In this document: positions 33,982 through 41,038 of the stretch, piece after piece
How positions within the stretch are numbered: position 1 is the stretch's first letter
Layout of the letters: the number at the start of each line of letters is the position of its first letter
Assembly: GCA_934394985.1 (NCBI GenBank)
Contig: CAKRRF010000022.1
Location: 1 to 41,038, forward strand
DNA from: an uncultured Marvinbryantia sp.
GTDB taxonomy: Bacteria > Bacillota > Clostridia > Lachnospirales > Lachnospiraceae
Length of the DNA: 41,038 nt
Direction of reading: 5' to 3'
Notes under the pieces: generated by a model
The model's database searches: none
The model's input: only the letters and a program-made list of their open reading frames with translations
Told to the model about the DNA's origin: nothing
Translations under genes and position numbers: made by a program

Positions 33982-34782
33982 ATGTATATTAACGAACAAT
34001 ACCAAAATCTGTCTCTGTTAGAGACAAAAACGTATCAATATATCGGAAGAAATGGAGAATCCCATACAGAACAAGAAGAAATATTGAACGAACATATGAT
34101 GGATGTCTATATAAATGATCATCTGACCATGAAACTTGTTTGCCTGCCCCAGCATCTGACTGAACTGGTTCTTGGAAGATTGCTGACAGAACAAATCATC
34201 ACGTCTTCCGAAGATGTAGATCATATCTATATCTGTGAATATGGAAAACGTGCAAAAGTCTATTTAAAAAATTCGGCACGCAGCACACAATCCTCATCGG
34301 ATGCCTTTGTAGAAGTAACTCCTACCTGCTGTACCGGCAATCATATTTTAAATGATTACTTTGTTACATCCAAAGAGCCGCAGTCACTTACACCGATTTT
34401 CTGGAAACCAGAATGGATCTTTCATATGGCGGATGCCTTTGCGGATGGTTCTCCTCTCCATGGCATTACCTTTGCCACACATAGCTGCATTCTCGCTCAA
34501 AAAGATCACATTCTTTTTTCCTGCGAAGATATCGGACGGCACAATGCTTTGGATAAAGTGATCGGCTACGCTCTGCGGCACAATATTGACCTGCATCAAT
34601 GTATGGTATATTCCAGCGGTCGAATACCTACTGATATGACTTTAAAGGCAATCCATGCAGGGATTCCGATTCTCTCCAGCAAGGCTTCTCCTACTTCTGA
34701 GGCCATTGAACTTGCAAAGAAATATCACCTGACCCTGATCTGTGCAGCAAGACGTGATCGAATGAAAGTATTTACGAAATAA
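33982..34782 (+). CDS. fdhD: Formate dehydrogenase accessory sulfurtransferase FdhD
   Basis: 266 aa from the ATG at 33982 (GGAG 5 nt upstream); earlier in-frame ATGs lack a ribosome site. FdhD moves sulfur from IscS-type desulfurase to the molybdenum of formate dehydrogenase. CEDIGRHNALDKVIGYAL, YSSGRIPTDMTLKAIHAGIP and SKASPTSEAIELAKK are the family blocks. The CxxC pair of the E. coli protein is replaced by an adjacent CC (TPTCCTGNHI). It is divergent from the moa operon. Confidence 0.92.
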   Translation: MYINEQYQNLSLLETKTYQYIGRNGESHTEQEEILNEHMMDVYINDHLTMKLVCLPQHLTELVLGRLLTEQIITSSEDVDHIYICEYGKRAKVYLKNSARSTQSSSDAFVEVTPTCCTGNHILNDYFVTSKEPQSLTPIFWKPEWIFHMADAFADGSPLHGITFATHSCILAQKDHILFSCEDIGRHNALDKVIGYALRHNIDLHQCMVYSSGRIPTDMTLKAIHAGIPILSSKASPTSEAIELAKKYHLTLICAARRDRMKVFTK

Positions 34783-34873
34783 TGTTTCTTCCAAATCGTG
34801 ATTGACATTCGTATATTGAAGTGATATCATTTTGATATCAAATATTTTTGTAATAATATGGGGGGAAATCATT

Positions 34874-35911
34874 ATGACGGAAAAAATTTTATCAACAAAT
34901 AAGAATGGCATGCTGGTACTGTTCCTGACTGTTCTGCTCTATGCAGCTTCTATCGGCGGATGTGTCGGATGCGGCATTGCTTTTGACAAAGGCAATATTT
35001 CTGTACTTTCTGTAAGCGGCATGGTACTTTGTATTGCCTGGATGTCTCTTGGCTGGATTTTTTTCCTGGGACTAAAGATCTTAAAACCTCAGGAAGCCCT
35101 GGTTCTGACCCTCTTTGGTAATTACATCGGCACCTTAAAAGATCCTGGATTCTATTTTGTGAATCCGTTCTGTGTCAGCGTAAATCCAGCCTCCAAAACA
35201 CGTTTGAGCCAGAGTGGCGACGTAGATACGAATTCTTCCAAATCGCTTTCCGGTATCTTCTTAAACGGGACAGGTTCTTCTCAGATGTCACTGGATAACA
35301 AAAAGGTTTCTCTGAAAATCATGACTTTGAATAATTCCCGTCAGAAGATCAACGACTGTCTTGGCAATCCGGTGGAAATCGGCATTGCAGTTACCTGGCG
35401 CGTAGTTGATACAGCAAAGGCAGTTTTTCACGTAGATAATTACAAAGAATATCTATCCCTTCAATGTGACAGTGCCCTGCGCAACATCGTGCGTCTGTAT
35501 CCTTATGACACCGCACCGGATGTCGATACTACCGGCGACGGTATTGCAGATGAAGGCAGCCTTCGCGGTTCCAGTGATATTGTTGCATCCCGAATCCGAA
35601 ATGAAATTCAGGAAAAAGTCTCCGATGCCGGTCTTGAAATCATCGAAGCCCGCATCACGTATCTCGCCTATGCTCCGGAAATTGCTGCAGTTATGCTCCA
35701 GAGACAACAGGCTTCTGCCATCATTGATGCAAGAAAAATGATCGTAGACGGTGCTGTGGGAATGGTAGAAATGGCATTAGAACAGCTAAATGAAAAAGGT
35801 GTGGTAGAACTGGATGAAGAACGCAAGGCAGCCATGGTATCCAATCTTCTCGTGGTTCTCTGCGGCAATCACGATGCCCAGCCTGTAGTAAATTCAGGAA
35901 GTTTGTACTAA
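34874..35911 (+). CDS. SPFH/band-7 membrane protein
   Basis: 345 aa from the ATG at 34874 (GGGGGG site). Two N-terminal helices (about 12-35 and 43-66) are followed by an SPFH domain: [48 protein letters not shown], then a helical segment with [30 protein letters not shown]. Such proteins scaffold membrane microdomains. One base overlaps the next small gene. Confidence 0.9.
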   Translation: MTEKILSTNKNGMLVLFLTVLLYAASIGGCVGCGIAFDKGNISVLSVSGMVLCIAWMSLGWIFFLGLKILKPQEALVLTLFGNYIGTLKDPGFYFVNPFCVSVNPASKTRLSQSGDVDTNSSKSLSGIFLNGTGSSQMSLDNKKVSLKIMTLNNSRQKINDCLGNPVEIGIAVTWRVVDTAKAVFHVDNYKEYLSLQCDSALRNIVRLYPYDTAPDVDTTGDGIADEGSLRGSSDIVASRIRNEIQEKVSDAGLEIIEARITYLAYAPEIAAVMLQRQQASAIIDARKMIVDGAVGMVEMALEQLNEKGVVELDEERKAAMVSNLLVVLCGNHDAQPVVNSGSLY

Positions 35912-36117
35912 TGACTGAAAAAGATAACAAAAAGAAACAGATTCCCCTGCGCCTCTCTGCCAAATTATACGATGCCATTGCTGCCTGGGCAGAGGATGAC
36001 TTCCGCTCTGTCAACGGACAGATCGAATATTTGCTTACAGAATGTGTAAGACAAAGGAAGAAAAATGGAAAATATGTTTCTGAACATCTGGACGAACCAC
36101 CGGAACTGGATATTTAA
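35911..36117 (+). CDS. Small ribbon-helix-helix-like protein, partner of the SPFH gene
   Basis: 68 aa. [33 protein letters not shown] has the strand-helix-helix pattern of Arc/CopG DNA-binding proteins. Its ATG shares a base with the SPFH stop, so the two are translated together. It could regulate the pair or bind the SPFH protein. Confidence 0.75.
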   Translation: MTEKDNKKKQIPLRLSAKLYDAIAAWAEDDFRSVNGQIEYLLTECVRQRKKNGKYVSEHLDEPPELDI

Positions 36118-36138
36118 AGCTTATTATTTTTCACGCAA

Positions 36139-36180
36139 AATCACCGTATCAAAGATTTTCTCAACCTTGATACGGTGATT
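36139..36180. terminator. Bidirectional terminator
   Basis: A 14-bp stem AATCACCGTATCAA with its complement and short T-rich flanks, between the convergent stops at 36117 and 36188. Confidence 0.8.
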
Positions 36181-36187
36181 CTTTCCT

Positions 36188-37255
36188 TTATTTTAATAAC
36201 ATCACATCTTTTTCATCTATCCCAATCCACATCTCATTTCCCGAAATATGCTTTTGGTACTGCTGCCATTGCTCTTTCGCCACATCTACGCGAATCCTGG
36301 CTTCTTCTTTCGTAGATACGATCAGGATATACGAAAACACGTCCTCTATCACTCTTTCCACTTTACATGGAAATACGTTTTTCGATGTGCCACCTGCTTC
36401 CGGAAGTACCGGATGTATAAAGTGACTTCGCACTCCTACACTGCTGGTGTCTTCTTTTCCTGTGGTATCACACTGTAGCGTAATTCCCCAGTCCAGAGCC
36501 ATGACTTCGCCTGCTGCTGTCACCGCTGCATCTGAAAAATTCTTGCATCCCGACAGATATGCCGCCTCTCTGGATACCGGAGCGGCAAACAGTTCTTTTA
36601 TCGGAACAGCCTCGCTGGACTGTCCACGGTTCATAACACATACCCGGTCACAGATCCTGTAAATTTCATCCCTGTTGTGCGATACAAACAGTGTGGTTCC
36701 GCCAAACTCTTTTATAATATCTTCCAGTTCCAGTTCCAGCTTCCATCTCAGGAATTCATCCAGTGCCGCAAAAGGCTCATCCAGCATCAAAATTCTGGGT
36801 TTTGCCAGTAAAATTCTCGCCAAAGCCACTCTCTGCTGCTGTCCGCCAGACAACTGTGATGGTCTGTGATGCTCCAGTCCCTGAAGGTAAAATTTTTCCA
36901 TGATATCATGTAAAGCTTTTTGCTCCTGCTCCTTATTCAGCTTCTGCTTGCGCAGTCCGGTCCGGAGATTCTGCACCACATTCATATTCGGAAACAGGGC
37001 ATAGTTTTGAAATAACAGTCCAACATGCCGCTCTTGCGGTTTCAAATTAATCTTTTTTTCACTGTCGAAAAAGACGGTCCCATCCAGTTCTATTCTGCCT
37101 TCATCCGGCGTCAGCACTCCTGCGATGCACCGAAGCGTGATACTCTTTCCACAGCCGGACTCTCCCAGAATCCCCAGGACTTCTTCCTGTGCCTCAAATT
37201 CCGTATCCAGAAGAAAGCTTCCGAAATCTTTTTTTATCTTTACATAAAGTCCCAT
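36188..37255 (-). CDS. modC: Molybdate ABC transporter ATP-binding protein ModC
   Basis: 355 aa. Walker A GESGCGKS, signature LSGGQQQRV, Walker B ILMLDEPFAALD, and a C-terminal molybdate-regulatory-like (MOP/TOBE) region from about 240. AAGGAG before the ATG, 12 bp after modB. Confidence 0.9.
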   Translation of the reverse strand: MGLYVKIKKDFGSFLLDTEFEAQEEVLGILGESGCGKSITLRCIAGVLTPDEGRIELDGTVFFDSEKKINLKPQERHVGLLFQNYALFPNMNVVQNLRTGLRKQKLNKEQEQKALHDIMEKFYLQGLEHHRPSQLSGGQQQRVALARILLAKPRILMLDEPFAALDEFLRWKLELELEDIIKEFGGTTLFVSHNRDEIYRICDRVCVMNRGQSSEAVPIKELFAAPVSREAAYLSGCKNFSDAAVTAAGEVMALDWGITLQCDTTGKEDTSSVGVRSHFIHPVLPEAGGTSKNVFPCKVERVIEDVFSYILIVSTKEEARIRVDVAKEQWQQYQKHISGNEMWIGIDEKDVMLLK

Positions 37256-37267
37256 TTCGTCCGCTCC

Positions 37268-37945
37268 TTATCCTGTCCTTCTTTTACCGGCCATATTTTT
37301 CTTTTCCAGCATATTTACTGCCAGAAGTACCACTGCTGAGATGGCGATGTTTACCATGACCCATTTAAATGCCAGCATATCATCATTGGTCCTCCACAGC
37401 TGATAAACGGTAGTAGAAATCGTTGCCGTCTTTCCGGGAGTGTAGCCTGCTACCATGCTGGTAGCTCCATATTCTCCCAAAGCTCTGGCAAAAGCCAGTA
37501 CTGCCCCTGCCATAATTCCCTGACGACAGGCAGGCATACGGATCTTCCAGAAAATATAACTATTAGACAAGCCCAGTGTCTGTCCCGACCAGCTGTAAGT
37601 CTCATCAAAACTTTCAAAGGCCCCCCGCGCAGTACGATACATCAGTGGAAAGGCTACCACTGTAGCAGCAAAAATGCCGGAATACCAGTTCATAACCAGT
37701 TTCGTTCCAAAAGTATGATAAAACCAGAGTCCAAATGGTCTCTTAGAACCCAACAGCAGCAGGATAAAATATCCTACTACTGTCGGTGGCAAAACCATTG
37801 GAAGGGTAAGAATCACATCCAGCACGCCTTTGATTACCGGATGCAGCTTTGCAATATAATATGCTGCAAAGATTCCGGAGAAAAATACCAGTACACTGGA
37901 AATCACCGCAATGCGTAATGAATTATACAGTGGAAACCAGTCCAT
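37268..37945 (-). CDS. modB: Molybdate ABC transporter permease ModB
   Basis: 225 aa, five to six helices, with the BPD motif EYGATSMVAGYTPGKTATIS and the EAA-like loop. The ATG overlaps the modA stop as TAATG. Confidence 0.93.
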   Translation of the reverse strand: MDWFPLYNSLRIAVISSVLVFFSGIFAAYYIAKLHPVIKGVLDVILTLPMVLPPTVVGYFILLLLGSKRPFGLWFYHTFGTKLVMNWYSGIFAATVVAFPLMYRTARGAFESFDETYSWSGQTLGLSNSYIFWKIRMPACRQGIMAGAVLAFARALGEYGATSMVAGYTPGKTATISTTVYQLWRTNDDMLAFKWVMVNIAISAVVLLAVNMLEKKNMAGKRRTG

Positions 37946-38763
37946 TATTCTGCCTCAACCATAGTAAATCCAACGCCTTCAAACACTTCAGCGCATTCGT
38001 CTGTGGTCAGGTAATCCAGAAATGCTTTTGCTTCATCAGGATGTTCTGCTGTCTTTAATACTGCTGCAGGATAAATAACCTGTTTACAAAGATCACTGTC
38101 TGCCTGATCCACAACGGTAAGTCCTGCAGAATACGCATCTGTTGCATAAATAATACCTGCATCCACGCTTCCTTCACTGATCTGTGTCGTTACTTCCTTC
38201 ACATTAGAACCATAGGTAATTTTCTTGTCTGCCTCCAGCTGATCCAGAATATCCAGATTTGTCAGAATCTCTTCTGAATATGCTCCTACCGGCACGTCTT
38301 CATTTCCAAGGCAGAGAAGACTCAGCTTATCTGTTCCCAGATCTTCAAAGGACTGGATATCTGCCGGATTATCTTCCGGTACTGCCAATACAACTTTGTT
38401 TTCCAGTAAATTCATTCTGGTAGCATCATCAACAAAATCCAGCCCATCTTCATTCACAGAAGGATCTGCTGTAATATCCAGCTGATTCATCTGCTTCTGT
38501 GCCGCTGAGATAAACAGGTCACAATCTGCGCCTTCTTCAATCTGAGTCTTTAAGGTTCCTGAAGAATCAAATGTAAATACCAGATTTACATTTGGCTCCA
38601 CCTCTTTATACATTTCCTGAATCTCTGTCAGTGTTTCTGTCATGGATGCTGCTGCAAATACCACCACATCCGTCTGTTCTTCTGCCGACACTCCCATACA
38701 CATTCCAGAAGCAAATACTCCTGTGAAAAATAATGCTCCAGCTTTTTTCCAAGTATTCATCAT
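37945..38763 (-). CDS. modA: Molybdate ABC transporter substrate-binding protein ModA
   Basis: 272 aa from the ATG at 38763 (AAGGAGG, 6-nt spacer). Signal peptide to about residue 27 (VSA-EE site); the Cys in the signal (SGMC) does not fit a lipobox well. ModA blocks: VVVFAAASMTETLTEI, FTFDSSGTLKTQIEEGADCDLFISAA, SEGSVDAGIIYATDA. Binds molybdate or tungstate. Confidence 0.93.
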   Translation of the reverse strand: MMNTWKKAGALFFTGVFASGMCMGVSAEEQTDVVVFAAASMTETLTEIQEMYKEVEPNVNLVFTFDSSGTLKTQIEEGADCDLFISAAQKQMNQLDITADPSVNEDGLDFVDDATRMNLLENKVVLAVPEDNPADIQSFEDLGTDKLSLLCLGNEDVPVGAYSEEILTNLDILDQLEADKKITYGSNVKEVTTQISEGSVDAGIIYATDAYSAGLTVVDQADSDLCKQVIYPAAVLKTAEHPDEAKAFLDYLTTDECAEVFEGVGFTMVEAE

Positions 38764-38807
38764 AAATACCTCCTTCGTTATTTTTTCAAAAAACACTCGT
38801 TGAAAAA

Positions 38808-38836
38808 ATTATATCCCCATTAGGCAAACTTGTCAA
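38808..38836 (-). promoter_or_regulatory. Consensus promoter of modABC
   Basis: Minus strand TTGACA (38836-38831), 17-bp spacer, TATAAT (38813-38808): perfect consensus, about 45 bp before the modA start. Confidence 0.85.
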
Positions 38837-38855
38837 TATTTTACGCAATGGGGAT
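38813..38855. promoter_or_regulatory. Inverted-repeat operator candidate flanking the modA -35 box
   Basis: Arms ATCCCCATT (38813-38821) and AATGGGGAT (38847-38855) are 25 bp apart, and a further AAA match lies inside both. The promoter -10 edge and the whole -35 lie between or on the arms. The next gene upstream encodes a ModE-type DNA-binding domain, the likely ligand-dependent repressor. Confidence 0.6.
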
Positions 38856-38873
38856 CATATTTTTTATGAATAT

Positions 38874-39770
38874 TTACTGATAATCCTGGAAATATACATC
38901 AAAAAAATTCTGACTGATACGCCTGATATCTTCCAACATGGCCTGATAGCGGTTCATAAATTCCCTGCCTTCTTCAGTGATCGTAGAATTACCGCCATGA
39001 CGACCTCCATTGTAACGATTCAGAAACGGAAATCCCATCTGCTCTTCCGCCCGGTTCAGCAGTTTCCAACATTTGGAATAAGACATTCCCATCTGCTTTG
39101 CTGCCGCCTGTATAGATCCCGTCTCATCGATAAATTGAAGCAAATGAAACAATCCCGGTCCGAAAAAGTCCTCTGTTTTAGACAATACAAGTTTTGTTTT
39201 CAAACTCAAAGCTCTGGCATCACGTATCTGGCGAACATAAGTTCTCGCCTTTTCCAGCTGAGCATCCTTCGTAATATCATACAGAATTCCATCGTCGTTC
39301 ACATCTAGCAAGCATTCTTTCTCCGACGCCTGACACATCTGTAACCGTATTTTTCCCGGAGTGTGATCATAAGATAAAATCGTATTCTCGCCGCATTCCC
39401 GCAGCCGCTCTATGGTTTCTAATCTAAATGCAGGACATTCCACCGGAATTACAATCACGCTGTCACAAAGTTGTTCCCTGGCTGTCTTTATTCCCACTTG
39501 CGCTGATGCCATCCAATCATGGCAGTCATACTCCTGGTCTTCTACAAAAATCACGCCGTTGTGGCAGATATGGTTTTTCAGCACTGCTGCCTGATAGCCT
39601 CCAACTACAATAATCGGTGATATTTCTGCCTTTCGGAGAATATAAATTTCTCTTTTGATTACCGTCGTTCCCTCTAAAGGCAGCATAGGAAGAAAGGTCT
39701 CCAGTTCTTCATTCCCCATTTTATCCTGGGTCAGATCCTGCGCAGCCACAATCACTGCTCCTACATTCAT
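38874..39770 (-). CDS. MobA/MocA-like NTP-transferase fused to a ModE-type winged helix
   Basis: 298 aa. Residues 1-190 are a nucleotidyltransferase-like fold, but the usual LAAGxSxRMG loop is degenerate (IVAAQDLTQDKMG), so catalysis is doubtful. Residues 205-275 are a LysR/ModE-type winged helix (GPGLFHLLQFIDETGSIQAAAKQMGMSYSKCWKLLNRAEE, then NGGRHGGNSTITEEG). The DNA-binding end and its place before modABC suggest a molybdate- or Moco-responsive regulator. It is 3 bp after mobB. Confidence 0.85.
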   Translation of the reverse strand: MNVGAVIVAAQDLTQDKMGNEELETFLPMLPLEGTTVIKREIYILRKAEISPIIVVGGYQAAVLKNHICHNGVIFVEDQEYDCHDWMASAQVGIKTAREQLCDSVIVIPVECPAFRLETIERLRECGENTILSYDHTPGKIRLQMCQASEKECLLDVNDDGILYDITKDAQLEKARTYVRQIRDARALSLKTKLVLSKTEDFFGPGLFHLLQFIDETGSIQAAAKQMGMSYSKCWKLLNRAEEQMGFPFLNRYNGGRHGGNSTITEEGREFMNRYQAMLEDIRRISQNFFDVYFQDYQ

Positions 39771-39773
39771 ATT

Positions 39774-40286
39774 TTATTTACTCCATTTCTCCATAATATA
39801 ATCCGTCAGTCTGCCTGTTTCTTCCAAGCCAAAAAATGGGATGCCAGATAACATCTCTCCCAATTCTTCCGGTCTGTAATCTGTCACAACCCCCCACAAA
39901 TACGACGGATCACATACTGAATTCGAAGAATTTCTTCTTCGAATCACCTCGATCTTCGGATATTCTGAATACTTAAATCCCTCCAGCAATATTACATCCG
40001 CTTCCGGAAATGTCTGTATCAGTTTTTCTGTTGATAATGCCGGCATATATTTAATCACCATATGTTTCTGTTCGGAAAATACACAGGTACCACAAGCCCC
40101 GGCCTGAGCATATTTCCAGCTGTCAGTATCCGGAACGTCTGCCTGGAAATCATGACCGTCATGCTTAATAACCGCCACTTCCAACCCTCTTTTTTTCAAT
40201 TCTGTCAAAAGCTTCGTAATCAATGTTGTTTTTCCGGAATTTTTCACTCCGCTGACTGCCAGAATCCGTTGTTTTTTCTGTCTCAT
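39774..40286 (-). CDS. mobB: Molybdopterin-guanine dinucleotide biosynthesis protein MobB
   Basis: 170 aa. P-loop GVKNSGKTTL (about 13-22), KHDGHDFQADVPDTDSWKYAQAGA and VILLEGFKYSEYPKIEVIR are MobB hallmarks. A GTPase that helps MobA. It overlaps the moeA stop by 4 bp. Confidence 0.93.
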   Translation of the reverse strand: MRQKKQRILAVSGVKNSGKTTLITKLLTELKKRGLEVAVIKHDGHDFQADVPDTDSWKYAQAGACGTCVFSEQKHMVIKYMPALSTEKLIQTFPEADVILLEGFKYSEYPKIEVIRRRNSSNSVCDPSYLWGVVTDYRPEELGEMLSGIPFFGLEETGRLTDYIMEKWSK

Positions 40287-41038
40287 AACAAAATCACTTC
40301 TGCCATCTCGCCTGCTCTGGTACCGGTTTGTCCTTCCTGCATTTCAATCAGGCAGTTACAGCCTGCCATACTCGACAGCACTCCATTGGAATGAAGACCT
40401 GTTGGAATTGTTACCGTTTCTCCGTCTGTCATAGCACGGACATACCTGCGTCCACGTATTGTTTTGCTGAATTCATTCTTTAGCAGACATTTTTTTCGTA
40501 CCGTTTTCAATGCCTCATCCTGTGTCATTTTATGCAATACCGGGCGAAGCAGCAAATCAATACTGACGGCTACACCAAACGGGTTTCCGGACAGGCTGAT
40601 CACCGGTGTATCCTGATACATGGAAAATAATGTCGGCATGCCAGGTTTCATCTGAATATGCCAGAAAATACGTTTTGCTCCGGCCATTTCCAGTGCTTCA
40701 TGCATAATATCTTTCTTTCCTACGGATACTGCACCCGTGGTAACGATCAGATCCACCGATGGTGCAATTCTCTCAAGCGCTGCTGTCATAGCCTGTGGGC
40801 GATCCTCTATGGCTGCCACTTCCACCAGTTCTGCACCAAATTCTTCCATGCGAGCCGCCAGAAGTCCCTGATTACAATCATAAATCTTCCCTGGAATCAA
40901 TCTTTTTCCGGGTGCCATCACTTCATCTCCGGTAGTCAAAACAGCTGCCTTTACCCGACGGTAAACCTTCACTTTTATGACTCCCATACTGGCCAGTATA
41001 CCTGCTTCAATAAATCCGATTTTGTCACCCTTTTTCAA
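40283..41038 (-). CDS. moeA: Molybdopterin molybdenumtransferase MoeA, C-terminal part, cut by window edge
   Basis: 251 codons visible of about 400; the start lies beyond base 41038. MoeA core: VLTTGDEVMAPGKRLIPGKIYDCN, TTGAVSVGKKDIMHEAL, MKPGMPTLFSMYQDTPVISLSGNPFGVAVS, and the C-terminal beta barrel ending in EMAEVILL. It inserts molybdate into adenylated molybdopterin. First visible gene of moeA-mobB-modE-like. Confidence 0.93.
   Translation of the reverse strand: MKKGDKIGFIEAGILASMGVIKVKVYRRVKAAVLTTGDEVMAPGKRLIPGKIYDCNQGLLAARMEEFGAELVEVAAIEDRPQAMTAALERIAPSVDLIVTTGAVSVGKKDIMHEALEMAGAKRIFWHIQMKPGMPTLFSMYQDTPVISLSGNPFGVAVSIDLLLRPVLHKMTQDEALKTVRKKCLLKNEFSKTIRGRRYVRAMTDGETVTIPTGLHSNGVLSSMAGCNCLIEMQEGQTGTRAGEMAEVILL

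Overview
The window looks like a low-to-mid GC Firmicutes chromosome, most likely a Lachnospiraceae (Clostridia) gut anaerobe. The evidence is strong AGGAGG-type ribosome binding sites, consensus sigma-A promoters, family types common in that group (C_GCAxxG_C_C protein, DUF3786, MobA/ModE fusion, M42 peptidase) and Gram-positive style secreted proteins and lipoproteins. No rRNA, tRNA or CRISPR array was seen. This assignment is inference from gene content.

Layout. 1-2.6 kb: the 5' part of a secreted heptad-repeat protein (runs off the left edge), a DUF308 membrane protein and a TetR regulator. 2.7-9 kb: a three-gene ABC exporter/NUDIX operon, an anchored secreted protein, a second NUDIX hydrolase, NudC, a C_GCAxxG_C_C redox protein and a secreted C39-like protease. 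9-11.9 kb: a radical SAM protein divergent from its own TetR regulator, then a DUF3786 protein preceded by a small VbhA-like ORF joined to it across an A7 run (frameshift, possibly programmed).

12-23.1 kb is an accessory, rearranged zone. It holds a possible IS200/IS605 end, a stop-interrupted fragment of the M42 peptidase gene found intact 11 kb away, an internally deleted Rpn remnant and an Rpn gene whose ATG appears to have become ACG. It also holds two copies of a ~300 bp structured leader, one in front of an intact lipoprotein and one fused to a 5'-truncated gene. A perfect 72-bp inverted repeat (15423-15494 / 23012-23083) brackets a 7.6 kb cassette. On the minus strand the cassette carries a winged-helix/STAND-like ATPase. 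Divergently, on the plus strand, it has a tightly packed operon: a small basic protein, a DUF2815 phage ssDNA-binding protein, a VirE-type P-loop helicase, and a 709-aa group II-intron-like reverse transcriptase with a ~370-aa C-terminal extension and no visible intron ribozyme. This cassette is the best candidate here for an undescribed system.

23.1-30.7 kb: an intact M42 aminopeptidase, then an oppBCDFA peptide transporter operon driven by a consensus promoter overlapped by a perfect 36-bp palindrome, with a terminator hairpin in its leader. 30.7-41 kb: a molybdenum-cofactor block (mobA, mogA, moaA, moaC, MOSC; fdhD divergent; an SPFH protein with a small ribbon-helix-helix-like partner; modABC; a MobA-like/ModE-HTH fusion; mobB; moeA running off the right edge). 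Together these genes import molybdate, build and insert Moco, and support a formate-dehydrogenase-type enzyme that is not in the window.
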